Notes: a model not told the origin generated them from the sequence alone. Shown: positions 1 to 8,128, numbered from the stretch's first letter. The stretch is 29,423 bases of DNA from an uncultured Bacilli bacterium (GCA_948525355.1 CAOSOP010000003.1:1-29423); one strand, 5' to 3'. A program made the numbers and translations.

Positions 1-67
1 GATGTTATAAGGAGTTTATATAGTTGTGGTTGCATTAACTTTGACATCTAACCTTTTTTTTGTAATT

Positions 68-87
68 CATTAAGTGACTAGTTAATT
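68..87. repeat. 20-nt intergenic repeat, copy 1
   Basis: CATTAAGTGACTAGTTAATT, identical to the copy at 3982-4001 and close to the copy at 716-735. The other two copies lie just upstream (on the minus strand) of a lipoprotein promoter. This one follows the stop of the first lipoprotein, so a further related unit may lie beyond the window start. Bases 1-105 show no other gene that I can support. Confidence 0.75.
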
Positions 88-105
88 GCAACTTTATTAA
101 TACTT

Positions 106-606
106 TTATTTCTTTTCACTAAATCTTATTTTAGCGTTAGGTCTTTTTTCATACCAAAAGCTCATTCCTTTACTACTAGTAGGCGTTAGTACTCCATCTT
201 TATCAATCAAAAAAGTGAATTTTATACTCATTGCACCTTCTTCGCTAGTAAATGCAGACTTTGGAATTTTAATATATTCATTACCCCTAAAAAAATAATT
301 AGACTTGTTGTTTTCTTGATATATATCATATACAAACTTTATATCGCGGAGATCATCATCTGTGTATGTTTTTAAAACTATATCATTTGCAGTTAAAGTT
401 GCATTTAGATTATTGTTATCTTTTCTTTCTCTTGAAAACAATCCCAAAAATACTTTTATACCTACATTGTTAATATCATATTCCTTGTTTTTTATATATT
501 CGATTTCCATAGGAAACAAGTCGGGTAAACAACTAATGTGATCAGAATCACACGAAGTTAGTGCTGTAATTATCAATACTGTTGGAATTATGTGCAATTT
601 ATTCAT
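106..606 (-). CDS. Small secreted lipoprotein, paralogue A
   Basis: A 166-residue protein with a type II signal peptide: a hydrophobic stretch followed by the lipobox LTSC, with Cys19 as the lipidation site, so it should sit on the outer face of the membrane. The mature part is strongly similar to the lipoprotein at 3305-3883. Shared segments include LFPMxIEYIKNKEYDI, VGxKVFLGLF, FRGNEYIKIPKS and FWYEKRPN. It lacks a roughly 12-residue insert and the longer C-terminus of that paralogue. The start ATG follows an AAAGGAGAG ribosome site. It has its own promoter overlapped by a CcpA-type operator. I do not recognise the family and assign no function. The pairing of its paralogue with a secreted metallopeptidase suggests an extracellular role, which is inference. 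Confidence 0.85.
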   Translation of the reverse strand: MNKLHIIPTVLIITALTSCDSDHISCLPDLFPMEIEYIKNKEYDINNVGIKVFLGLFSRERKDNNNLNATLTANDIVLKTYTDDDLRDIKFVYDIYQENNKSNYFFRGNEYIKIPKSAFTSEEGAMSIKFTFLIDKDGVLTPTSSKGMSFWYEKRPNAKIRFSEKK

Positions 607-632
607 ACATTCTCTCCTTTACATGAACACCT

Positions 633-680
633 CGTAACCGCTTACATTTGTACTATATCATATGCTTATTATGAAGTCAA
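633..680 (-). promoter_or_regulatory. Sigma-A promoter with overlapping cre-like operator, copy A
   Basis: Minus strand: -35 TTGACT (675-680), 17-nt spacer, -10 TATAGT (652-657). TGTAAGCGGTTACG (633-646) overlaps the expected start of transcription and matches the cre consensus TGWAANCGNTNWCA except at the final base. It is almost the same as the promoter at 3909-3956. A cre at the start site usually means repression by CcpA when preferred sugars are present. Confidence 0.8.
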
Positions 681-715
681 ACTCATAAAATCTATGTGAT
701 TATTTACATTAAGTA

Positions 716-735
716 CATTAAGTGACTAATTGATT
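716..735. repeat. 20-nt intergenic repeat, copy 2
   Basis: CATTAAGTGACTAATTGATT, a two-mismatch copy of the motif at 68-87 and 3982-4001. It lies between the terminator of the metallopeptidase gene and the promoter of lipoprotein A, the same relative position as the copy at 3982. Confidence 0.75.
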
Positions 736-769
736 ATTACCTCATATCCACTTTTTATTTCTATAAAAA

Positions 770-797
770 AATAGATTCTACAAACACAGAATCTATT
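770..797 (-). terminator. Intrinsic terminator after the metallopeptidase gene
   Basis: A 10-bp inverted repeat (AATAGATTCT with AGAATCTATT, 8-nt loop) followed on the minus strand by a T run. It is nearly the same hairpin as at 4033-4060 after the serpin. It lies about 30 nt beyond the stop at 829 but about 340 nt beyond the stop at 1137, which supports the longer, frameshifted gene model. Confidence 0.85.
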
Positions 798-828
798 AAA
801 TATTATTAGCTAACCAAATCTAATCTTA

Positions 829-1176
829 TTAATATATCATCATGCTGCCAATAGATATTCTTCCCTTGTTAGCCGTTCCTACTGGTAGAGTTTCTACATA
901 AATTCTAAACTGATCAATGCTTTCCAAAAATGAAAATGAGTATACAATTTGTTTTTGCCTATCATTTGATAATGTATTTACATTAATCATAAATTCATCT
1001 TTAAAAATACCATCATAATTTAGTATTTGTATTGCAATTTTGCTCTGTTCAGGTTTTAAATATTCTGATTTGCCCCAAAGCGATAAACTAAAGTCAATAT
1101 GCTGAATCGGTTTGCTAAACTTATATGTTATATATGCTACACCGCGACCTTCCTTTCTTGGAGATAAATTAATATA
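829..1176 (-). pseudogene. Frame-shifted C-terminal part of the secreted metallopeptidase
   Basis: On the minus strand a frame other than that of the upstream gene is open from about 1176 to a TAA at 829-831, giving about 115 residues with no start codon or ribosome site of its own. It reads smoothly as beta-rich protein (for example GRGVAYITYKFSKPIQHIDF and QFRIYVETLPVGTANKGRIS). It ends just before the terminator at 770-797, so it is best read as the original C-terminus of the gene that now stops at 1137. The frame change must fall between about 1140 and 1176, with no long homopolymer there. Either a real single-base indel, which would truncate the protein, or a sequencing error could explain it. 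Confidence 0.7.
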
Positions 1177-3308
1177 CTACCTTCAATAAAACCACAACGT
1201 TTTCGCTCAGTAGTAATAACCATATCTTTAATCATTATAGGCTTTGTATAATTTTCCTCATATGCTTCAGAAAACTGATAACTGGATGGATATAAAATAT
1301 ATTTTGAATTAAAATAATCTGGTTTTTTGAAATAAAAGAACTCAGAGTAGTATCCTCCTGTTATTGGAGTTGATGTTTGATAGGATATAACACTAACATA
1401 ATAAAAATCACCAGGAGCAAGTAATACTTCTTCAAAAAAAGAGTAATTTAGAGTATATTCTTCATCGTAAATATTATCTAACCTTAAAGAAACGTTTCCG
1501 TAATAATCATAAAATTCAAGTGTAAATCTATCCATAACTGTTTTTTCGTTAGTACCACCACCAACATACCAAGAAAATGTTACATTTGGACCTAAATAGT
1601 TATCTTCTACTATAAATAAATCATAAGAAGAAATGTGATGACTTGATAAGATTTTTCCCAATAGTCGCTTATCTATGAGTTCATTATCATAAATATAATT
1701 TATAAACTCAGAAAAGGTTTTCGAACCACATGCTTTAATTAAATTCCAAAATTCTTTATGTCCAAGTCCTATTTGATCGAATGGTTCATCATTATTATCA
1801 TCATATATATCATATAATACTGCCGCTATTAGTCCTTCGCATCCCTCGGAAGAATAATAATATTCTTTTTCCTCCAAATTAAATGTAATTATGTCATTTT
1901 TATTTTTCGAATATTTTTCACCATAAGATTGATATGTAGAGTCACCTATAAATTTCATTCTCAGTAATTTATTAGAAAAATATTGAGTGACTTGAATAGC
2001 AAATAATGTTGGCCATGCTTCTCCCCATGCAAGCCTAATTCCTTTATCTTTGCCAATTTTTCTTACGCTATCGTCTTCAAAATAATGATTGCTAACAGGA
2101 GAATTAGAAATTTTAAGCATTTTTTGCAAATGATGACCATATTCATGTAGTATACAATCCCAAAAACAATACGCACTTCTATAATAATGTATGCCCGAAC
2201 TATTATAATAACTGCTTGATGCTGGATACTTTGCTTTAACTGGAGGAGCTGTAACTCCATCATTCATTATTTCTACATATTTATTTCCATATGCAAGTGC
2301 TTGCGCAATTTGAAAAGCTCTTCCAGAGTCACCATACATTTTTATTGTCATATCTATTGTATAATACATATGTGTTTTAACATTTCTAATTACGCTTGAA
2401 TTAATATAGTGTACATTATTAAAGAAAAGGCTTTTTACAACACGAGCATTCTTGCACTCAGCATAAACTCTTAAAAAAACATCATATCCACCATTTTCAA
2501 ATAATGTTTTATTTAGAAATTGATAGGAATAATTCCCATATTCGTCTGTATAGAATTCACCCAATGATCTTTCACCAAATGGTTGCTTATCAAATACACC
2601 AACCCTTATCCAACTTAGCGGTTGTATAAACTGATTTACATCATCATACCACAAAATAGTACCTCTAAGGAAAGTTGAAGTATCTTTTCTCTTTTGGACT
2701 AAAGGATCAGAAACAGTATCAACATTCACTGCACTTAAGTCCTCGCTATCTATATTTTCAGCTGTATCCCCGTAGGTCATTTCATTATAATATTCTTCCG
2801 TTATAAGTTCTTCATGCAAAAGATATGCATAATAATTATCCTCAGCCATTTGCATAGATTCTGTATTTAAAAAAACACCATGTTCAGTATTAAAAGCAAA
2901 AATCGTTATATCTATTCTTTCATCATTTGCCAAAGTAATATCTATTGTTGATGTTGCGTTTTTTTCAGAAACATTATATTTAACATTAGCTTGATAATTA
3001 TCGTTAAAATAAAGTGGTTCAATTAGTGTCATTCCATTATCAAAAGTACCTGCACCAATTATTTCTTCACTTATATGAGCATAAACATTAAATATAACAC
3101 TATCATTTTGATAAGGAGTATCCTCTAAATCCGCTTCTAAATAATCTCCAGTCATTGGTGCATTCATTCGTTCGGAACGAATTGCACTATTTTTCTCTTT
3201 CATTTGCAATTGTTCGCTGTTAGATACATTATCTTTACTATAAAGTGTAAAATTAGATAGCACACTCATCGAAAATGTAAAAAATAATCTTATGACTTTT
3301 TTATTCAT
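1137..3308 (-). CDS. Secreted HEYGH zinc metallopeptidase-like protein (C-terminus frameshifted)
   Basis: A 723-residue protein with a Sec signal peptide and no lipobox. Residues about 213-265 look like a carboxypeptidase-regulatory-like beta-sandwich (RGTILWYDD, then TDEYGNYSYQF). HEYGHH at 388-393 is a zinc-binding HExxH, and WGEAWPTLF places a likely third ligand at Glu430, as in gluzincin-like enzymes. The part beyond ~560 is beta-rich and could mediate binding. ATG overlaps the stop of lipoprotein B by four bases (ATGA), so the two are translationally coupled and share its cre-controlled promoter. The last residues (YLQERKVAV) look unnatural, and a different frame continues the protein to 829. 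Proteolytic activity is inferred from the motif only; the substrate is unknown. Confidence 0.75.
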   Translation of the reverse strand: MNKKVIRLFFTFSMSVLSNFTLYSKDNVSNSEQLQMKEKNSAIRSERMNAPMTGDYLEADLEDTPYQNDSVIFNVYAHISEEIIGAGTFDNGMTLIEPLYFNDNYQANVKYNVSEKNATSTIDITLANDERIDITIFAFNTEHGVFLNTESMQMAEDNYYAYLLHEELITEEYYNEMTYGDTAENIDSEDLSAVNVDTVSDPLVQKRKDTSTFLRGTILWYDDVNQFIQPLSWIRVGVFDKQPFGERSLGEFYTDEYGNYSYQFLNKTLFENGGYDVFLRVYAECKNARVVKSLFFNNVHYINSSVIRNVKTHMYYTIDMTIKMYGDSGRAFQIAQALAYGNKYVEIMNDGVTAPPVKAKYPASSSYYNSSGIHYYRSAYCFWDCILHEYGHHLQKMLKISNSPVSNHYFEDDSVRKIGKDKGIRLAWGEAWPTLFAIQVTQYFSNKLLRMKFIGDSTYQSYGEKYSKNKNDIITFNLEEKEYYYSSEGCEGLIAAVLYDIYDDNNDEPFDQIGLGHKEFWNLIKACGSKTFSEFINYIYDNELIDKRLLGKILSSHHISSYDLFIVEDNYLGPNVTFSWYVGGGTNEKTVMDRFTLEFYDYYGNVSLRLDNIYDEEYTLNYSFFEEVLLAPGDFYYVSVISYQTSTPITGGYYSEFFYFKKPDYFNSKYILYPSSYQFSEAYEENYTKPIMIKDMVITTERKRCGFIEGSILIYLQERKVAV

Positions 3309-3883
3309 TTTAACCTCCCGAATATATAGTTCCTTTTTATATCACTATCCTTTACTTCTCTAAATCTTATCTTAGAATTAGGTCTTTTTTCGTACCAAAA
3401 ACCCTGTCCTTGACCACTGCTAGGTGTTAGAACTCCATTTTTATCAACCATAAAATAGAATGTAATAGTAATTATGCCTTCTTCATTTTTAAAAGTCGAC
3501 TTTGGAATTTTAATATATTCATTTCCTCTAAAATAATAAGTAGTTTTATCTTTTTTATCAGTATATGTATCATAAACAAATTTCATATCACGAAGATCAT
3601 CATCATTATATGTTTTTAAAACTGTTGACTCTGTATAATAACCCATATCTAATGTATCATTTTCATTTGCAATCAACATAGCATTTAACTCTCTACGATC
3701 ATTTATTTCACCAGGAAATAACCCTAAAAATACTTTTACACCCACATTATAAATGTCATATTCTTTATTTTTTATATATTCGATATCCATAGGAAACAAT
3801 GCACTAGCACAACTACTATTAGAATCACACGAAGCTAGTGATGCAATCATTAATACTGCTGGAATTATGTGCAATCTTTTCAT
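3305..3883 (-). CDS. Small secreted lipoprotein, paralogue B
   Basis: A 192-residue lipoprotein with lipobox LASC and Cys19 as the lipidation site, closely related to the 166-residue protein at 106-606. It differs by an insert near residue 80 (around DTLDMGYYTEST) and a longer C-terminal tail after KIRF. The start ATG follows AAAGGAGAAACGT. It is the first gene of a two-gene unit, and its TGA overlaps the ATG of the metallopeptidase. Membrane anchoring next to a secreted peptidase could mean a chaperone, inhibitor or substrate-binding partner, but nothing in the sequence decides this. No family recognised. Confidence 0.85.
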   Translation of the reverse strand: MKRLHIIPAVLMIASLASCDSNSSCASALFPMDIEYIKNKEYDIYNVGVKVFLGLFPGEINDRRELNAMLIANENDTLDMGYYTESTVLKTYNDDDLRDMKFVYDTYTDKKDKTTYYFRGNEYIKIPKSTFKNEEGIITITFYFMVDKNGVLTPSSGQGQGFWYEKRPNSKIRFREVKDSDIKRNYIFGRLK

Positions 3884-3908
3884 ACGTTTCTCCTTTATAC
3901 GAACATCT

Positions 3909-3956
3909 TGTAACCGCTTACATTTATACTATATCATATGCTATCCTTTATGTCAA
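3909..3956 (-). promoter_or_regulatory. Sigma-A promoter with perfect cre operator, copy B
   Basis: Minus strand: -35 TTGACA (3951-3956), 17-nt spacer, -10 TATAGT (3928-3933). TGTAAGCGGTTACA (3909-3922) matches the cre consensus TGWAANCGNTNWCA at every defined position and starts six bases after the -10, over the start of transcription. Carbon catabolite repression by CcpA of the lipoprotein-metallopeptidase unit is the natural reading. Confidence 0.87.
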
Positions 3957-3981
3957 ATTCCATTTGTATCCCAAAAATTTT

Positions 3982-4001
3982 CATTAAGTGACTAGTTAAT
4001 T
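3982..4001. repeat. 20-nt intergenic repeat, copy 3
   Basis: CATTAAGTGACTAGTTAATT, identical to 68-87. It lies between the serpin terminator and the promoter of lipoprotein B, the same layout as the copy at 716-735. Confidence 0.75.
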
Positions 4002-4032
4002 ACACTCTTATACTATTCTTTATTCTTATAAA

Positions 4033-4060
4033 AATAGATTCTGCAAATGCAGAATCTATT
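4033..4060 (-). terminator. Intrinsic terminator after the serpin gene
   Basis: A perfect 12-bp stem (AATAGATTCTGC with GCAGAATCTATT, 4-nt loop) followed by T-rich sequence on the minus strand, 12 nt after the serpin stop. It is nearly identical to the hairpin at 770-797, evidence that this intergenic block was duplicated. Confidence 0.88.
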
Positions 4061-4072
4061 AACTATTATTAA

Positions 4073-5272
4073 TTATATATTTGATACATGTCCAACAAAC
4101 AAAGGAAGTCCAGCACTATCAATTAATGAGAAATAGAATGGTTTATCGACATTAACATCTATATATTCTACTTCTCCTGGTGCAACAGGAACTTTAATTG
4201 CTGTTGTTGAAGATGCCTGAATTCCATTGCTAGATAATGAGAATGTTGTTTTCTGCTCTATTTTACTAACTGCTGAAGCCGAACTTGAAACTTTTGACAA
4301 AGCAGATTTGGTATAAATGTAATCTATTCCTAAATCAGTTTTTGTTACTTCATTCAAATCAAGTTGATTATCAATATCAAAATATGGAGCACTAATTCTA
4401 ACAAAACTTTCTTTCATCTTTTCTAATGTAGAACTAATACTTGATAAATCAAAAGTCTTTCCTTCATTTGGAACAAAGAAAACAAGTTTTTCATTCTTTA
4501 AACTAATCGAAACTGCCCTAAGAACTTCATCACTATAGTACAAAGAACTAGTTTCTTCAATAAATCCTTCAACACTCTTTCCATTAAATTCAACAGTATT
4601 CTTGCTAAAAGCATAGGTATAACTATAACTAAGTGTTGATATAAAACCGAGAAGTGTATCATCATTACCACTGATTACTGGTTCATTGCTATTATACAAA
4701 TCAAATGTAGCTTCTTTTAACCATTTGACTTGCTTTTCTTCTTCTTTACTATCGCCATGGAATAAAAGTCCCAACTCCAAATCTTGAATTATATCCTTAA
4801 CTTCTTTAGAAAGCTCGATCTTAGAAGACTTTAATACTGAAAGAGCGGATGCAAGTCGTGCACGATATAAAGAGTTTTCCTTGCTCTGGTCAAAATTAAG
4901 TCCTTTGCGAAGATTTTTTAAAGTAGAAAGAAGTTTTTCATTCGACTCATGACCTAAATCACTATATAACTTTTCTCCATCATATTCAGATAACTGAGAT
5001 AATAAACCTAGAGAATCATAATATGATACAGGTGAGAAAGCATAATTAGCTTTATTATGAATTCTGTCAACTCCTTTAATAGAATTTGTAATGAATTCAC
5101 TCATTCCAGTAAAGTCTGCTTTCTGATACTCAGTTAAATTTCTTTGTGTTGTAAAAGTAGGAATAATACCTTCTTTTATTGAAACAACACCTGTAGAGTT
5201 ATCTCCATTATTAGCACAGGAAGTAAGTGCCATTGCTGATGTTAATAGAACTAATCTCAATCTATTATTCAT
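4073..5272 (-). CDS. Serpin-family protease inhibitor, lipoprotein-anchored
   Basis: A 399-residue protein with lipobox LTSC (Cys19), followed by a full-length, divergent serpin fold. Recognisable serpin landmarks are NYAFSPVSYYDSLGLLSQLS (76-95), FVRISAPYFDIDNQLDL near 290-305, the hinge NGIQASSTTAIK (349-360) and the C-terminal block VDKPFYFSLIDSAGLPLFVG. The hinge has the Gly and run of small residues needed for loop insertion, so it is probably an inhibitory serpin. Counting from the hinge puts the scissile bond near VPVAPGE (361-367), but the loop cannot be aligned exactly. Target: a serine or cysteine protease outside the cell, perhaps a host or competitor enzyme (inference). It has its own promoter and terminator, so it is a single-gene unit. 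Confidence 0.85.
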   Translation of the reverse strand: MNNRLRLVLLTSAMALTSCANNGDNSTGVVSIKEGIIPTFTTQRNLTEYQKADFTGMSEFITNSIKGVDRIHNKANYAFSPVSYYDSLGLLSQLSEYDGEKLYSDLGHESNEKLLSTLKNLRKGLNFDQSKENSLYRARLASALSVLKSSKIELSKEVKDIIQDLELGLLFHGDSKEEEKQVKWLKEATFDLYNSNEPVISGNDDTLLGFISTLSYSYTYAFSKNTVEFNGKSVEGFIEETSSLYYSDEVLRAVSISLKNEKLVFFVPNEGKTFDLSSISSTLEKMKESFVRISAPYFDIDNQLDLNEVTKTDLGIDYIYTKSALSKVSSSASAVSKIEQKTTFSLSSNGIQASSTTAIKVPVAPGEVEYIDVNVDKPFYFSLIDSAGLPLFVGHVSNI

Positions 5273-5295
5273 AATTTTCCTCTTTTCTTAAGATT

Positions 5296-5324
5296 ATTAT
5301 ATAATTTCTATATTAATCGTGCAA
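5296..5324 (-). promoter_or_regulatory. Sigma-A promoter of the serpin gene
   Basis: Minus strand: -35 TTGCAC (5319-5324), 17-nt spacer, -10 TATAAT (5296-5301). An AGAGGAAA ribosome site precedes the ATG. No cre site is seen here, unlike the lipoprotein promoters. An (ATA)11 tract begins 18 nt upstream of the -35. Confidence 0.8.
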
Positions 5325-5341
5325 CAAAAAGAATTTTCCAC

Positions 5342-5374
<33 letters not shown>

Positions 5375-5376
5375 GC

Positions 5377-5410
5377 AAAAATAACTAAAATTTGTTTTTT
5401 TAGTTATTTT
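5377..5410 (-). terminator. Terminator of the spoVA operon
   Basis: A long A/T stem (core AAAATAACTAAAA with TTTTAGTTATTTT, about 6-nt loop) starts immediately after the spoVAF stop codon on the minus strand and is followed by T-rich sequence. The stem is AT-rich, so its efficiency is uncertain. Confidence 0.65.
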
Positions 5411-5412
5411 AA

Positions 5413-6789
5413 CTATACTATCTTATTGTCATTTGAATCACTTCGGTAGAAAACATTTACCATTTTCTTTAAATCAAATGGTACAAGCGGAGCTAAATAA
5501 TACTTTCCATATACTTTAGTTGAAACCATGTTTAAGAATAAAAACAAGCATCCAAATATAAAGCCTAAGCGCCCAAATACGAAACAAAGCAGTAAAAGAC
5601 TGTATTTTATAAGTCGATTAGCTAAAGATAATTCATAACTAGGCGTTGCAAATGACGCAATCGCTGCAAATGAAATATAGACCAATACTTCTGGCAAGAA
5701 GAAATCTAATTCAATTGTCACGGACCCAAGTATAATTGCCGCTACAACACCAATAGATGAAGTTAATTCACTCGGAGCATGAACAATAGCTAATCGTATC
5801 AACTCAACAAATAACTCAGCAATCAGTATTTGTAAAAATAGCGGCATCGCTACTTCTTTAGATGGTCTTAGAATGAAGTAATTATTAATTGATGTTTCTG
5901 AAACAAGTATGTACCAAATAGGAACAAGAAACACAGACAAGATAACACCAAAATTTCTTATTAACCTTGTCAGTGAACCAACTAGTGGCGATTGCTGATA
6001 TTCTTCAACATTATCTAAATGGTCAAAATAACTTATCGGTAAAATAATCACATCAGGACTTGTATCGACAAAAATAATAATCTTTCCTTGATAAAGATTT
6101 ATCGCCGCAATATCAGGTCTCTCACTATATCTAACCAACGGAAAAGGCTTTAAATGCTGTGGTAAAAGTTTTTCAACTATAGCCTTGCTCGTCATTACTA
6201 ATGACTCGAGTTCAAGATTCTTAAGTTTCTCCTTAATGCAATCTAATATTTTAGTATCAACTTTATCATCAAGCGAACATATGGCAATATCAGTCTTAGA
6301 CTTATTGCCAACATTAGTTAGATAAATGCTCAGTTTATCATCTCTCACCCTTCTTCTTAATAAACCGATATTGTCATTAATTGATTCAGTAAATCCATCT
6401 TTTGACCCACGAACGCTCTTCTCGCTCTTCGGCTCGCTTATTCCTCTTGTCGGATATTTTCTGACTTCAATAGTCAAGGCATAATCATTTTCTTCAAGAA
6501 GCAAAACAGCCACACCAGAAAGAACAAGTCTTTTTAAGTTTAGATAATCATTTTCAGTGCTAATTGCAGCATTATATAGCTGCTCTTCCTTCTTTTTAAA
6601 GCTCTTTGAAAGCAATAAGCTTTCCGCTATAACCGCACATTCAGAGGCAGAAGTCAAAGTAGTCAAAAGGTATAGTATTCCCTTCTTATTCTTATAAGAT
6701 ATTACCTTTCTAACAGCATCAAAATTGTCACCAACTTTTATCGCATCACTTAAATATGCATCGGCTAATTTATAGAACATTTTCTTCAT
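5413..6789 (-). CDS. spoVAF: SpoVAF, GerA-family spore membrane protein
   Basis: A 458-residue GerA/SpoVAF-family protein. The soluble N-terminal half carries the family block YPTRGISEPKSEKSVRGSKD (about 112-131), then GFTE and LLRRRV. The C-terminal half has several hydrophobic membrane segments from about residue 275 (for example FGVILSVFLVPIWYILV), ending in a short cytoplasmic tail with PLVPFDLKK. In Bacillus the spoVA products handle dipicolinic acid in the inner spore membrane, and SpoVAF associates with germinant receptors. It is the last gene of the operon; its ATG overlaps the spoVAE stop by four bases. I choose SpoVAF rather than a GerA A-subunit because of this position directly after spoVAE. 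Confidence 0.92.
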   Translation of the reverse strand: MKKMFYKLADAYLSDAIKVGDNFDAVRKVISYKNKKGILYLLTTLTSASECAVIAESLLLSKSFKKKEEQLYNAAISTENDYLNLKRLVLSGVAVLLLEENDYALTIEVRKYPTRGISEPKSEKSVRGSKDGFTESINDNIGLLRRRVRDDKLSIYLTNVGNKSKTDIAICSLDDKVDTKILDCIKEKLKNLELESLVMTSKAIVEKLLPQHLKPFPLVRYSERPDIAAINLYQGKIIIFVDTSPDVIILPISYFDHLDNVEEYQQSPLVGSLTRLIRNFGVILSVFLVPIWYILVSETSINNYFILRPSKEVAMPLFLQILIAELFVELIRLAIVHAPSELTSSIGVVAAIILGSVTIELDFFLPEVLVYISFAAIASFATPSYELSLANRLIKYSLLLLCFVFGRLGFIFGCLFLFLNMVSTKVYGKYYLAPLVPFDLKKMVNVFYRSDSNDNKIV

Positions 6790-7136
6790 GGTTTTGGCCT
6801 AAAAATGATTGCAGCAATAACGCTTACAACGATGACTGCTGTTAAAGTTATTGAACATGGAACAAACATACCAGTAAATATTCCCATAAATCCTTGTTCA
6901 TTCACACTATTTATAACACTTGTTGTCATTATGTTTCCATAGTTTAAAATAGCTAGACTCGCTCCTCCAGGAGCATATTCAGAAATAGTATTATAAATAC
7001 CAAAAGAAGCAAGGAGTGCTCCAATTGAAGCAAATAATGATGTAATATGTCCAGGAGTCATCTTCGTATATTCAAAAATCAACTGTGCAATAAGACAAAC
7101 GCCCCCAAGGAAAAGTGCTGATAATAAATATGTCAT
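6786..7136 (-). CDS. spoVAE: SpoVAE (AEb-type) dipicolinate channel protein
   Basis: A 116-residue, very hydrophobic protein with about four membrane segments and the typical ending VVSVIAAIIFRPKP. Motifs such as MTPGHITSLFASIGALLASFGIY fit the SpoVAEb family. It acts with SpoVAC and SpoVAD in transport of Ca-dipicolinate across the inner spore membrane. The ATG follows AAAGGAGTG and overlaps the spoVAD TGA. Only one AE-type gene is present; there is no separate soluble AEa gene in this operon. Confidence 0.92.
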   Translation of the reverse strand: MTYLLSALFLGGVCLIAQLIFEYTKMTPGHITSLFASIGALLASFGIYNTISEYAPGGASLAILNYGNIMTTSVINSVNEQGFMGIFTGMFVPCSITLTAVIVVSVIAAIIFRPKP

Positions 7137-8128
7137 ACATCACTCCTTTCAAATTCAACAGCATGAGCGATCATCGGTATGCTCTTTTTCTGAAAAACAT
7201 AAGTCGGATCAAATAAAGCTCCTGTTGCTACTAACAATACTCTTTTATATTCACCTAACTTTAATTTATTAAAAACCATGCTGTAAGTTACAAGCGGCGC
7301 ACAAGCAGCACCACTACCACCCATAAATACATCTTGTTTTTTCACATCAAAAATCAGGGTTCCAGCATCAAGGTGATTATTTAAATCTATCCCATCATTT
7401 TTAAATAACTCCAATAAAACTTTTGAACCAAGAGTTGATAAATCGCCAGTAATAATAGCATCATAGTAGTCAGGACTTAAATTAAAATATTTTAAATGCT
7501 CTTTTATCGTTTTATAGGCGGCATAACTCATTCCCGTTCCTAAATCGTTAACATCTGTCCAATTCGTGTCATAAGTCTTTCCGATGCTTCCTCTTTTAAC
7601 ACGTATCTTATTAAATTTATTCGAAAGGAGAATAGCACCACTACCAGTAACGGTAAAAGTCGTTTGGTACCTCTTTCCACCACCATATTCGATAGGATTT
7701 CTAAACTGTCTTTCCGACGTTGCATATGATGAAGTTGAGCTGACCAATACCTCATTGATGATATTTCCTTTAATAAACGACGCTCCAGTTAATATTCCTA
7801 AAGCTGAAGTTGAACAAGCTCCATATATTCCGATAAACGAAGAATCTAGTTTTCCACTCGTCTTACTTGAACATGCGATTTGATTATTTAAATCACCAGC
7901 GATAAATAGATTGATATCATCATAACTCATACCGCATTTATTCAAGCAAATATCAATAGCTTCTTCTTTTAGCATCAATTCAAAAGATTCAAAGCTCTGC
8001 TTTCGAGAGATTTTATCTATAAATACTTTATCAAACAAGTCCTTTAACGGACCACAAGCCTCTTTCTTGCCGGCTGTAGTTGCTGATGACTTGACATAAA
8101 CATTATCAAAATTTATGTGTAGCATCAC
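7133..8128 (-). CDS. spoVAD: SpoVAD, dipicolinic acid-binding protein
   Basis: A 331-residue thiolase-fold protein, close to the usual SpoVAD length. Landmarks are IGIYGACSTSALGILTGASF with the thiolase-position cysteine, RQFRNPIEYGGG, and the C-terminal FMGGSGAACAPLVTYS and VATGALF blocks. In Bacillus, SpoVAD binds dipicolinic acid on the inner spore membrane. The start is ambiguous: a GTG at 8128 has the better spacing from GGAG, but the ATG at 8125 forms a TGATG stop-restart overlap with spoVAC. The two differ by one residue. Confidence 0.93.
   Translation of the reverse strand: MMLHINFDNVYVKSSATTAGKKEACGPLKDLFDKVFIDKISRKQSFESFELMLKEEAIDICLNKCGMSYDDINLFIAGDLNNQIACSSKTSGKLDSSFIGIYGACSTSALGILTGASFIKGNIINEVLVSSTSSYATSERQFRNPIEYGGGKRYQTTFTVTGSGAILLSNKFNKIRVKRGSIGKTYDTNWTDVNDLGTGMSYAAYKTIKEHLKYFNLSPDYYDAIITGDLSTLGSKVLLELFKNDGIDLNNHLDAGTLIFDVKKQDVFMGGSGAACAPLVTYSMVFNKLKLGEYKRVLLVATGALFDPTYVFQKKSIPMIAHAVEFERSDV

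Noticed and set aside
1140..1176. Programmed ribosomal frameshift in the metallopeptidase gene
   Set aside because: No X-XXY-YYZ heptamer or long A/T slip run and no evident downstream pseudoknot in the overlap; a plain indel is simpler.
7584..7883. A 99-codon open frame on the plus strand inside spoVAD
   Set aside because: It is antisense to a strongly conserved gene, has no ribosome site, and its hydrophobic composition is what the complement of spoVAD would give.
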